From positions 186,001 to 250,000 of the forward strand of contig MU863876.1 of NCBI GenBank assembly GCA_033296885.1: a DNA stretch of 64,000 nt, written 5' to 3'. This DNA is from Triangularia verruculosa (taxonomy: Eukaryota > Ascomycota > Sordariomycetes > Sordariales > Podosporaceae). Position 1 is the first letter of the stretch. Every line of letters begins with the position of its first letter. The position numbers and the translations under genes are program-made. This document shows positions 53,318 through 64,000 of this stretch, one piece after another. Below the pieces are notes generated by a model, which saw nothing but the letters and a program-made list of their open reading frames with translations, did no database searches and was not told the origin of the DNA.

Positions 53318-56300
53318 TGTTTGGATTTGGTGACGGTTGGCAAGAGTCAATCGGGATTTGATGGAGCCAGAGACCGCGTGGTGTGTGGCTGGGAAAGAGG
53401 TTGGGTTGGTTTCTGACGTAAGACACGCCGCATGACTCAGCGCTGTCACCTGTGTGCCCCGCCAACCAAACCCCTCCGTTTTATTTACAAAGACCCACTT
53501 TCCCCCTTTTTCTTTTGTGCCCCAATCTTGGTCTTGGTCCCGGTTAAACACCAGGATCACGAGCTCCATCGCAGTGTTCGAGAAAAGATGTCGAGGGATG
53601 TTGGATCAAGAGCTAGTGGTTGGGGGTTTGTGGATTCGGGTTTCGACTACGGAGAAGGTTTCGCCGCTTTCGATATCTTGGATCTAAAACACCCAGCGGG
53701 GTGAGAACGTTAGTTCTAGAAAAGAGGAGAATCTTTGAATTGAAAGGTGATGATGTGCTGTTGTGGGCAGGACATACCTCATACAACGTCGCGGCTGTCT
53801 TGCTCGTGGGCTCCATCACGGACCTCACAACGCCAAGCGCGTCATCACCCTCTGCATCTGTAGCACCCAGGTTCGTCAGACAGTTGAATATGGAAAAAAA
53901 TAAAAATAAACGAAGGCGATGATAGGACTGATTGGACTTGCTGCGGTAAACAATCGTGTCCCCGATTTCGTGTACTGGCATTGATGGCGTGCTTGCAATC
54001 TTCAGTTGTTTTTGGATATGTTGTTTAGGTGGCGGCGAGGGACGTGGAAGTCGGTTTCGATGGTCGGGAAATAGCAAAAAAGGCTCGTCGTAATTTGGTA
54101 GCCGATGAACAAGGTGGTGGATGATGTGAGGTTCAAGAATGGGGGACAGTTGGGTCGGCTTGGGTCGACGTCAACATGACCGCGGCGGCATGATCATCCC
54201 AGGGAATTGTGGGCTGGTGAAGCAGCACCACGGACCTGATCTTGGCAGTCAATGGCCCGCGCATTGAAGTTGGGCGACCGTGAGCTAGGAACCGGTCTCG
54301 ACGACTTGTGAGTCGCTGGGCTGGGGCAGATGAGTACCTAGGTAGCTGGTCGTAAGTTTTGTGGTCGCCAGGAAGCATCGATGAACAGAGCGCCGGAAGT
54401 ACAAAGTTGTCGTTCTGAAGTTGTCGAATATTGCATGGAAAGGATATGGCCCTGTGGGGCGGCAGAAATTCCATGGCGACTCGTAGGCGGTGGCTGAGAG
54501 TCTGGGCATGTTGTTGTGCCTGTCGAGAGTCGCGCTCAGTAGGTTTCTCGAGAATCATGGCGCCCAAGAACCGGTGCCGGCTGCTTAACACAGCGGACGT
54601 TGGGAGGAAATAGACACCTGTAGCTGATGATTTCTCGCAACTCTTGCGATGCGAAAGTCGCTCCACGATGAAGCAATCCAAATCTTTCATCGATCCGGCC
54701 TTGATGCCGGCTTAGCTTGAAAGGCTCCAAGGCATCGGAATATGCGCGATTTTCTGTGAGTTTTAGAGCCAAATACTCCTTAGATCGAAACCCGAGGCAG
54801 TCTAAATTTCGCCATCCATGCCAGTGACGTTGGGTGGACAGCTATCGTCATGACGCGAGTAGCATCATCGTTCACGTTGCAGATGAACAAAGCGTCACCG
54901 ACTCCAAGATCAGCTCATTGCCCGTACAAAAGGGGACTTCACGATCAATACATGGTATCATGGAATTCCAAGAGTAGAATGGCCCCAACCTCGGGCAAGC
55001 AGTGGCAATCGTTTAATCTGCCTGGACCCCAGCACTCCCACAGATGCAGACATGGCTTGCCCGATCAGGCCGAGGACTTGACTGCGCTGCAATCCGCAGG
55101 TTTTTTCGGGCTTCAAAGCAAGGCAACCGGGCAAGACACGGACAATGGGAAAATTCGGCACACAGAGTTACACGGATATCACGGGACACAAAAGGCATCA
55201 GCTTCAAGGCAAAGAAGAGATAGATGCGCAGATAGATAGGTAGGTATCTACTACGTAGACGACGACCTCAACATCACCATCAGAGGGCGGCCAAGCATCA
55301 CCCCAAACACCACAAGCTGCCCTACCTGGTGCCTCAGGCTTCCACGACCCCTCCAATGCTGTCAACACTCCTCTCCTTGACGTTATGTGCTCGCCCCACC
55401 AGTTTGCCAGCTTGCCCGGTTGTTTGCATAGCAACCTGGGATTGTAAACAAACAATGAAAGCTCTGCACCATCCCCACAGCTACCCCTCCCCCACCAGAG
55501 CCATTCACCTGATACAGTGCCACCGCCATGTTGTTTACTTTTTACAGGGGACCTTTGGGGGGCCAATGCCAAGATCAATTAAGCTACCCCGGATCTGCAG
55601 CGGGCCGCGTCCCCAAAGACAGGGGACTGGGCCGCTGTCAGCCACTAAATTTAGCGAGCCCCCACTTTTGACGACAGGGCAATTGAGCCGCAATTCCAAT
55701 GGTGGTAAAATTTTGGCTGTCGTGGGAAAGATAGTCCAAAGATGACTGCTGAACTTTGGAATAACTTGACAGCGACAGCTGGGCTTTTGGCTGCTTTTTG
55801 ACTGCAGTATGCTTCCACTGGACTGCTAGGCAAACAGGATGGCAAAAAAGTCGTAAAACCGGTCCAAATCCCTGCCAACCAATCTTGGAAGTGCTGTTAT
55901 GTGTGACTGTTGTTGATAGACAGGATGGCTTTGTGCCGGCTGGGTCCTGGTGGCGATGATTACCTGTTTCTCCTCGTATGTGTGTCCTTGAAGATATCCT
56001 GATCGCAAAGGGCATCATTTGTATACATACCTGCCTGCCAGGACTCGGGACCGCCACGACATTGAGCCGATGATGGAGGTTCCAGGCATCTCTCCATCTC
56101 CAAAAGCTCAAAATGAATTACGCAAAGGTCAAATTTGATCGACCTGAAATCAGCACAAACAGTGGCATGTGGATGAACTAGGTAGATTACAGACATGCCC
56201 AAGTCGCGGGAAGGTCGATCAAGAGGATGGGAGATGGCTGTGGGCAGCAGAGACCGCCGTAGATTCTCACGATCAAGCGAACATCGCACTCTCTGATGGC

Positions 56301-57071
56301 ACGTGAATTACTAGAAAACAGACCGGTCCCAGTCGCGGGAAGGTCAACAAGATGGAAGATGGCTATCGGCATCGCTGAGCTCATCATAGATAGGTATCCA
56401 CGATGAAAGGAACATCACAATCGCCGCGCATAAACCATCTCGAGATCCCAGGCCATTCTTCTGGCTGTGGTCAATGTTGTGGATGAGGTACAACGACCTG
56501 CAGTGGCAGCATAATACAGAAGGACGTCAGAAACAGAAGGAAATCATATATATCACACTCTCAAAGAATTCTATTCTGTAGCAAATCATCTATTCTAACC
56601 ATCACCACCTTGTTCATATCCTTTGACCTGTTCAACCACTTCCTTCAACCCCTCCCAGAGTGTTGCTGGTTGCTGTGGGCTCCTGCCCAACCTGATGCTG
56701 GTTGCTGGGGACGAACCCCCCAAAGTAAATCCAAACGAACAACGACCGGCAATTGCTCCCATCGCCCTGACGATGGTGAAAAGTTCACTGGTAAACGATG
56801 CACCATCGCCGCGGCGACAGCTCCAAAGCGTGGGCCACATTTGCACAGGTATTTATTGCCAGCTCCCCTCCCAAATTTTCAAAATTCCTCTTTTCCTTTT
56901 TTTCTCTCCACGGCTTCCGTGTCGCGCTTTTTATGCTTCAGCTTCGCAGCTATTTTTCTGTTTTCAGGATCACTTTCGTACTCAGCGCATACATTGTCGT
57001 TCAACTTGACTTCGTTGTCAAATCTACACCCACGTTCCCGCTCTTCCCGATTTCATCGACCTAGGCACACC
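53318..57071. other. 3.7-kb region with no confident gene
   Basis: Many frames up to about 185 codons lie on both strands but none has a domain, consistent splice structure or signal peptide. Sequence is moderately GC, not RIP-like. 56200-56400 contains a short repeated motif (the two runs CAGTCGCGGGAAGGTC and AAGTCGCGGGAAGGTC, near 56205 and 56330). The last about 450 bp form a pyrimidine-rich promoter for the following gene. May hold undetected non-coding RNA or a decayed gene. Confidence 0.4.
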
Positions 57072-59539
57072 ATGTCTTCCGTCGCTGGAATTGTTTCCAT
57101 CTGGGCTCGCGTTCAATCCTCCGTTCGCGCCTGGACCCTCCCCTCCTCGTCCGCTTTGTCCCCCCTGTGTGCTACTAATGCCTCCCAGTCGCAGCAGGAC
57201 CTCTCCTTGGCCTTCCAGGATGAGATTTTCGGTGAGAGTGGCTGCTTGCCACCTACTGACGTCTCTCTTGCAGGCATCCGCGCTCGGCGCCAGCGTTTGC
57301 TCGACGCCGAAGCCCAGCAGCAGATCGAGGCCGAAAGGCTTCGCAAGGAACTTCTCGAGGTCTGCCTCGAGCGACACCACGAGCGGGTGAGCAGGCCTGA
57401 CCTCCCTGTCCTCACCCGCGAGGCTCGCCCCCTCAACAAGGTTTGGTCCAAGCAGGGTGGATGGTTTCCGAAAGTCGCCGCCTTCAGTAAGTTTCTTCTC
57501 TCCCAGCTCATCTTGATCATCGGTCGCTAACTTTTCTTCCTAGTCGTCAATCTCCAAGACGGTGCTTTCTGGCTCTTTGCGGTCCTGTACTTCTGGTTTG
57601 AAGTTTACCATCGCCAGAACGTGTACAACCAGAATGAGATCCTCATTACTGGTCGCAAGATCGAACTCGAGTCCAAGCGATTCGAGGTGGAAACCGGCCG
57701 CAGCCGCCCACTGCCCGCCCCCAATGCTGATCCCAGAGACGCCTTGCCCACACGTAAGTTTTTTTGTTTGTTGTTCTGTTTCTTCGACATGTTTGACTGA
57801 CATTCGCTTCAGACACGGAGCCGGTCGAGATCGAGTATCTGACCAACCCCTTCGCCGTCCCTCGCGGGATCTGGCGCCCAAGATCCGAGCCCATCGTCGT
57901 CAAGTCTTCTCGCGACCTGTGCTCAATGGCCATGCTCATGATTGAGTCTGCTCCCGTCCCCGTGGCGGTCCCGTCCCAGCAGCTCATTCTCCACACGAGC
58001 ATCCCAGCAGCCCAGCCCGCGTTCACGCCCGCTGCTGAGCCATCAATCCTCGACCAGCTCTGCGTCGTCTTCGCCCGGCTCACTATTCAGTGCGCCCACA
58101 CTCCTTTGGCCCTTGTCCAGGCAGGGTCATCGGACGTGCCCCAACAGTTTGGTCGTCCGACCCACGACCTCCAGCCTGCAGCTCTCACCTTGGCCCCGAG
58201 ACTGTTTGGCGTGCCTTCGCTGGTCAATCCCTCGGTCACTGCTCCGGCGGTGGCCACCCAGCATGAAGACATGGAGATTGTGCCCGGGCCCGTCCTCCCT
58301 GTTGGTCAGCTGCCTTTGCCCGCTGGCCAGCTGCCCTTCCCTCCAATGGCCCCGATCACCATCCCGGCCTTGGCTGTCTCGACTCCCGTCGCCCAGCCAG
58401 TGAGGAACCAGGCTGTCGTCGATCTGACTGGCAGCCCTGTTATCAAGCAGCTTCCCAAGTCGGATCTCGCGGTCCCGAAGAGGCGTTCCCAGCAGCCCTC
58501 TTCATCTGTTCAGCCCCAGGCTGCTCAGATCCGCCGGAACACCCCCGCTGGCCCTGTCAATCTGGTGATTGAGAATCCTGCTCCGGCAGCGATGATCTCT
58601 CGCCCCCAGCAACCCGTTCCCGCCACCGCACCCCAGCAGCAGCAGCAGCAGAAGCAGAAGCAGTTGGCACCTGCTCAAGCTTCCAAGTCCAAGCCGCCGC
58701 TTTCCCGTGCCATCTGGAAGCCGGTCGTCCGTCTTTCGTCAGCAGAGGCCCAGGCCAGGCTGACACTGCCCAAGCTCCCCGCCCCGGCCCCAGCCGCACC
58801 AGTGGTCCCCGTCCCAGTGACACCCGCTGTTGTTCCCGCTGTCGCCCCGGCCCCGACACCAGTGGTCATCGCCGCACCAGTGGCACCCACTTTTGTCTTC
58901 GCCACTCCCGCCCCAGCCCCTCGCCCGGCCGCGCCAGTCGTCGTTCCCCCTCCCGCTCCGATCGTCATTGACGATGACGAGCAAGAGACAACTGGCCCAG
59001 TGATCCCACCCAACGGATCACGCCCCCTGGCCACCATGCGTCGCCGTCGCGCCTTTGGCAACACGGTGCCGCCCCCACCCGACGCGTCCGTCCTCGGCCC
59101 GCTGCGTCAGTCTGACCAGCACGACGACCGACGCCCTTCCCCCAATGATTGGGACGACGGCGATGCCGTCCCGGAGTTCCTTCCTATTGCTGAGTCGTCC
59201 ACTGCTCAGCAATCCTCTTCCGATCCTGCTCCGAAGCCAAGCTGGACTGGCAAGGAGCTCCGCACTCTTGTCGATCAGCTGATCAACGAGTGCGTCTATT
59301 TCGACACCTGGCGTCGGGTTCTCAACGCCAATGTCGGGGGGTGTATCGCGTATGAGGGGGAGGATGACGATGACGACACCTTAGATTCGGAAGAAGCCGC
59401 GAAGTCGGTGGAGAATCTTTTTAGGTCGGTCAGGAAGTCGCAGGAGGGGACTGATCTGCTGAGGGACAACGTCCTCAGAAAGGTTGTCCGGATTGCGAGG
59501 AGGAATGGGTTGTTCTTCCAACCCGACTCGATACCCTGA
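57072..59539 (+). CDS. One-TM, Pro/Gln/Ala-rich hypothetical protein
   Basis: Four exons: 57072-57231, 57274-57486, 57544-57753, 57813-59539; 769 residues. Intron 1 is only 42 nt but has GTGAGA donor and CTGAC branch; it is in frame without stops, so it may be partly retained. Residues about 50-110 form a charged helix (EAQQQIEAERLRKELLE). A membrane-like segment lies near residue 132-145 (GAFWLFAVLYFWFEVY), followed by EILITGRKIELESKRFEVET. The rest is low-complexity: VPVAVPSQQ, PQQQQQQKQKQ, then Ala/Pro-Val repeats (APVVPVPVTPAVVPAVAPAP) around residue 525. DDDEQETT and DDDDDTLDSEEA are acidic. The C-terminal 80 residues (LRTLVDQLINECVYFDTWRR, VENLFRSVRKSQEGTDLLRD) look like a small helical domain. 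Family unknown. Confidence 0.75.
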
Positions 59540-59744
59540 GAGAAGGTCGCCGTGATGACCCAGCCGATGCTCCCCAACCGATTTTGCCGTGCCGAAGGTT
59601 CCAAACCCCTGACGCCGTGCAGCATAAACCCGTTGTCGACCAGATCCAGACTCCCTCCAACCCAGAATACCTTGAAAAAGATCGATCCTAGAAGGCACAG
59701 TTAGCGAAACAAGAGAGGTGATACTTGACCGTTGTCGACATCCG

Positions 59745-59925
59745 TCCGTCCGCCCATCCATCCATCCATCCCAATCCCAATCCCAATCCCAATCCCAAAT
59801 CCCATGCTGACAAAATCCTCCATCCCAATCCCAATCCACCCATCCATCCATCCATCCATCCCATGCTGAAAATCCTCCATCCAAATCCCAAATCCAAATC
59901 CATCAAACTCCAAACTCCCAAAACT
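59745..59925. repeat. Microsatellite tract (CCATn and CCCAATn)
   Basis: Runs of CCATCCATCC and CCCAATCCCAATCCC interleave from about 59745 to 59925, with AATCCAAATCC tails. Typical simple-sequence DNA; plus- and minus-strand frames through it are artefacts. Confidence 0.8.
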
Positions 59926-59996
59926 CCAAACGCCAAGCAAGCTCAAATCCTCGCCAGCACCATGACCACCCAGACTATCAGTTCGAGGGAAATCTA

Positions 59997-61243
59997 ATGC
60001 TGATTCTGGAAGACATACTGCCAAAAATTGAGGAAGATTTCTCTTCCTATTTTTACATTCACTCCCCCCTATCTTGCAATGGCCTCAGGCGCATAAGCGC
60101 CAACAGAAAACTTGAAAATAAAAAAGGGGCGGCAAAAATAAATTTCGGGATTCTAGTGCCAATGAGGCATACATGGAGAATGCATTCCCAAAATGCATGA
60201 TAGTCAACTGTCCAATTCTACTCTTTTGACTGGATAGCTATTAACTTTGCCAGCCCGTTTTTATAATCGTGTTATGCTGCCTTAAGTTACGTCTTTGTTA
60301 AAGATTCGGCTGGGTTTATTGATCCCTGCGGCACAGCGGAACCCCTTAGCCTAGCTTTACCGCGTATTAGATAAATATAAAGTTGTTTACTCTCTCGAGC
60401 CCAGCTATAGATCCTAGATCCCAGATTCTAGATTCCTAAGGATGCAGATTCCACTATTATATAATAAAGTGATTCATATTACTAAACTAAACTAAACGGT
60501 GGTTAACTTTGCATAGAGAGCTATAAGCTTTTATTATATCGTCGGTTCCGTATTTCTAATATAACTAAGCGTATTTGTTAATAAGTGGTAAAATTTAATA
60601 AATTATTGGATTATAGCTTTCTCTTTAGTTCGGACCTTTATCTCTCTAGACTTATCGATTCCTTTTGCGTTTAACAAAGACGGCGATACTTACTGCGTAA
60701 TAACGAAGAGTCTACACCTAAAAAGGCCACTAGGGGAATACTAGTAAGATCCTGTACGGACTAATTATATCCCTACGGCAGTTGAACACCTCAATTAAAG
60801 AGTATACGACCTTAGTTTAACACTAATCTACTAGTTCTAAATCTCTATAGAAAGCATAAATATACTTAGTCCCCTATACCCCTTTAGTAGTAAACGAGAA
60901 AAAAAAAATATAAAAGAGAAAGAAGCCGAAGGTTGAAATGTTAAATATCTCGAGAGAATAAGAATATTATAATATATCCTGAGTAATAGCTAAGGATTAT
61001 TTTACGTCCTTGTATAGCAGAAGCGCTTATACGATATTCCGGTGGTAACTATAATACGTTCTGGTTATTGTAAGTAATCCAGCGGTAATTTTATCCTAAA
61101 CCATACGAATAATATACTGGATTACTTAGCTGATTTGGACTTTCTATAGTAGCCGTAGTTATTTAGATACGCCCGATATTCGTATTGATATATACGTTAG
61201 TATAGTCGAACGATAGACGGGTAGTAGTTAAACCAACATTTAA
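59997..61243. repeat. AT-rich RIP-like sequence
   Basis: GC content falls sharply and TA steps dominate (e.g. 60400-61200 is full of TATA, TTAT, CTAG). There is no usable frame. This is the hallmark of repeat-induced point mutation in ascomycetes (known process; not measured here). It precedes the decayed NACHT-WD40 gene and is probably part of the same duplicated element or a transposon. Confidence 0.65.
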
Positions 61244-64000
61244 CGTCTATGTACAGGTTCCCGATGCCGCATCCCAGATCTTAATGGTGTTATCGTCCGA
61301 GCCCGATGCTACGCGCTGGCTATCCAGCGAGAACGTGACCAACCGGACCCAGCCGCCATGGCCCTCTAACGTCTGTGTATAGGTCCCCGATACCGTATCC
61401 CAGATCTTGATGATATTATCGTCCGAGCCCGATGCTACGCGCTAGCCGTCCGGCGAGAACGCGACCGACCGGACCCAGCCGCCATAGCCCTCTAACGTCT
61501 GTGTATAGGTCCCCGATGCCGCATCCTAGGTCTTAATGGTGTTGTTGCGCGAGCCCGATATTACGCGCTGGCCGTCCGGCGAGAACGCGACCGACCGGAC
61601 CCAGCCGCCATGGCCCTCTAACGTCTGTGTATAGGTCCCCGATACCGTATCCTAGATCTTAATGGTATTGTCGTCCGAGCCCGATGCTATACGCTGGCCG
61701 TCCGGCGAGAACGCGACCGACAGTACCGAGTCGCCATGGCCCTCTAACGTCTATGTACAGGTCCCCGATGCCGTATCCCAGATCTTGATGGTGTTGTCGT
61801 ACGAGCCCGATGCTACGCGCTGGCCGTCCGGCGAGAACGCGACCGACAGTACTAAGCCGCTATAGCCCTCTAACGTCTATATATAGGTCCCCGATACCGC
61901 ATCCTAGATCTTGATAATATTGTCGTCCGAGCCCGATACTACGCGCTAGCCGTCCGGCGAGAACGCGACCGATAATACCGAGTCGCCATAGCCCTCTAAC
62001 GTCTGTATATAAGCATTCTATTACATTTCTATAACTAATCCTATATTAAACTATCCAGGCTTTTCTTCCTTAAAGATTTTCTTTATTAAGTTGCTAATTA
62101 ATATAAATATAAGGGCTAATATATACGTTTAAAGAGGGGTTTACTTTATTATCTATTTATAGGTTAAAGTAAACTGATATATATTGCGAATAAAGCTTAT
62201 TAACTACCTCCGATTCTCGCATCCCTATAATAATTTTAATCTAGTTTTTTAGTATTTAATAATTCAGTGTTTATTAGTAGGCCCTCGAGCCGCCTTATAG
62301 TAATAACTCCACCCGATATTATACGGAGAAGACTTAGAGCTTTAAGTTAATAAAGATAGCTTCAATATAAAAATCTATTAATAAATTCGACTTTATCGCA
62401 GGTAGAGTCGCATTTATTTAGATAGTTAATTTAATATATATACGAATACCGTACTGTAGCTAACGGATTTAAATTAAGCTACTTAATTTAGTTAATAAGG
62501 AATCTAAGAGCACTAAGGCCGTAGATATTACGACGTAATATATTAGCTAAAACTCGTAGCGATCGTAAGAAGATAGAGCGGTATATATATTATATTCCGG
62601 AAAGGAAGATTTCCCTAAATGCCTTTTAGATTAAAAAGTCCTTAATAGATTAATAAACGAACGCGATAGTGTAATCTCGGAGCGTTAGAAAAGAGCTATA
62701 AAACCCTACGATTTCTACTAGAACTTCGCGATTACCAGAGTATCGAGAAGGCATATCTATTAGAGACGGTAGTTTATTTAACGTAATTAGCCGACGTATA
62801 ACCGAGACGACGGCCAATATATCTTTATAGAGCTTAGAGTTTCTTAAACTACAGATCTAGCTTATTATCTACTCGTAAAAGGCATTTAATCCGGGCGGAA
62901 ACGCCGTTAATATTTCTTCAACTTCCCATCCCGAAATACCGGCAAGTTCCTAATAAACTAAAGTTACCTAAAGGAAAGTACCGTATACGTTCGACGATAA
63001 ATAGGTCCGGATAACGTCTCGCATATCGTTATTATATTAATTTTATTTCGCTAATAAATCGACTCTGGACTAAATATAATTAGTAATAGCCGTAAATATA
63101 GATTCTTCGTTTAATTTAAAATATAGTTTTACTTACTATATTACATCGAGAAGATCCTTCTCGATATTCGGCTAGTTACGACTAAATACGATCCACTTAA
63201 TATTTAAGTATATCGATAACGTCTTAGCGATAAAGTTAAGGAGTCGGCTCAAGTCTCCGGTATACTCGTCGAACACGTTAATAACTAGGTAGATACTTTA
63301 CAGGTACGGATCCTCGAGAATATTAGTGAAGATCTTCGACAACGCTTCCTAGGCATTTGTATCCTCGAAGAGTTACTTCCCCGCCTAATCGTACCTTTGC
63401 CGTACGTGCGAGATAAGCGATGGTTAGTGGCTGATAAAAAGGAATATTAGGCCGCGAAGGATAGCCGTAGTATTATTTATATACACATTAATAGCTTAGT
63501 AAAAGAAGAACGAGACAATCGTAATATTAAGGATCGACTTTATTAACTCGTCGATAATTCTACAGAGTAGTATCGTCTTACCCTTATTAGGGTCGCCTTT
63601 AATCTAAAGTAGCCGGCTATCTTAATTACTACGCCATTATTTAAAATCGTCGTTATCGAGGACCTAATAGTACGAGCCTATTAGAAGGCCGCCTTTAGCC
63701 TATTCGATACGGCTTTTATTATCACAAGGATTAGTAGATTATAAGTCTCTTAAGCATTTAAGATCCCTCTTATCGGGCGCGCGATTTAATATAATGTTAG
63801 GATTAGTATATTTAATAATTACTAAGATGACGGATTATAGATAGGGAATGTTAATATTAACTTATCCGAACTAACCCTAAGGTACGTTCAATTTACGTAG
63901 TAATAGTACCTAAAACTAGCTCGTATATGCCGCTATTAGTAGAGTTAAACTTACAAATTATACTATAGTCGGCGTCTATAGCCACCTACTTCTTACGCTC
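61230..64000 (-). pseudogene. RIP-decayed NACHT-WD40 (HNWD-type) gene, runs off the window
   Basis: Minus strand. WD40 units form the C-terminal end; upstream is TA-rich DNA in which conserved coding islands remain. At 63600-63571 the minus strand reads KGDPNKGKTIL, followed by CRIIDELI, which is the NACHT P-loop of the STAND proteins (family form GDPGKGKT). Stop codons are frequent in every frame, so it cannot make a protein. Family knowledge: NACHT-WD40 proteins of the HET-E/HET-D/HET-R group control vegetative incompatibility and vary in WD number. The N terminus lies beyond 64000. I do not reconstruct the intact gene. Confidence 0.8.
61244..61999 (-). repeat. Six tandem 126-bp WD40-repeat units
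   Basis: Unit starts at 61244, 61370, 61496, 61622, 61748 and 61874, each exactly 126 bp (42 codons). In the minus sense each unit encodes LEGH/YG--SVAFSPDG-RVASGSDDNTIKIWD-VSGTYTQT-type WD40 sequence. Units are highly alike except for G-to-A and C-to-T changes; several turn Trp or Gln codons into stops (e.g. the IKIW Trp to TAG). That is what RIP does. Exact length and identity match the high-identity WD repeats of HET-D/E/R-type recognition proteins. Confidence 0.88.

Noticed and set aside
58557..59064. Minus-strand Gly/Ala-rich frames antisense to the Pro-rich protein
   Set aside because: Complement of Pro/Ala/Val codons; artefact.
59725..60024. Frames across the CCAT microsatellite
   Set aside because: Simple-sequence DNA only.
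61662..61865. Plus-strand frame across WD units
   Set aside because: Antisense of the WD40 units, which are coding-derived on the minus strand.
1..64000. CRISPR arrays, bacterial operons, Shine-Dalgarno sites
   Set aside because: Sequence is eukaryotic with spliceosomal introns; the regular repeats here are minisatellites or WD units, not spacer arrays.

Overview
The window is nuclear DNA of a filamentous ascomycete, most likely a sordariomycete close to the Sordariales. The pointers are short introns (about 42-98 nt) with GTRAGT-like donors and CTAAC/CTGAC branch sites, many HET-domain and NLR-type genes, an AA9 lytic polysaccharide monooxygenase with a fungal CBM1, and a RIP-like AT-rich end. 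Introns were placed by eye from splice consensus, frame closure and family alignment remembered from known proteins; no search was run.

Layout. 1-3 kb: 5' part of a HET gene, an Ecp2/Hce2-like secreted protein and a secreted or anchored protein. 3.3-13.4 kb: a possible small metabolite locus with a bZIP regulator, a rare fusion of a tryptophanase/tyrosine phenol-lyase-type enzyme to a DMATS-type aromatic prenyltransferase, a fungal rhodopsin-domain membrane protein and a cytochrome P450. 13.4-17.4 kb: a 21-bp minisatellite, a coiled-coil protein, a small secreted protein and a secretory protein ending in KDEL. 17.7-31 kb: immune/allorecognition-like genes: a HET protein, a 1751-residue esterase-like/NACHT-like/ankyrin protein whose catalytic motifs are degenerate, an unknown protein and an ankyrin-subtilisin fusion. 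31-32 kb: repeat relics. 32-36.5 kb: a divergent pair of long helical coiled-coil proteins, each with a hydrophobic segment, resembling alpha-helical pore formers in layout only. 38.5-41.8 kb: AA9-CBM1 and a type-B carboxylesterase, convergent. 42.6-47 kb: a HET gene and a second P450, each with an apparent one-base frame break. 47.3-53.3 kb: a putatively myristoylated protein, an Hsp70/HSPA12-like protein, a basic-tailed protein and an intron-containing tRNA-Pro(CGG). 53.3-57 kb: no convincing gene. 57-59.5 kb: a one-TM, Pro/Gln-rich protein. 59.7-64 kb: microsatellite, AT-rich RIP-like sequence and a decayed NACHT-WD40 gene with six exact-length 126-bp WD units.

How the parts may work together (inference). 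The lyase-prenyltransferase would release indole from tryptophan (or accept another aromatic substrate) and prenylate it; the P450 could oxidise the product and the bZIP could regulate the locus. The HET, NACHT, ankyrin-protease, Hsp70-like and WD40 genes look like a non-self-recognition neighbourhood. The best candidates for something new are the lyase-prenyltransferase fusion, the double-dead esterase/NACHT/ankyrin protein and the divergent coiled-coil pair.
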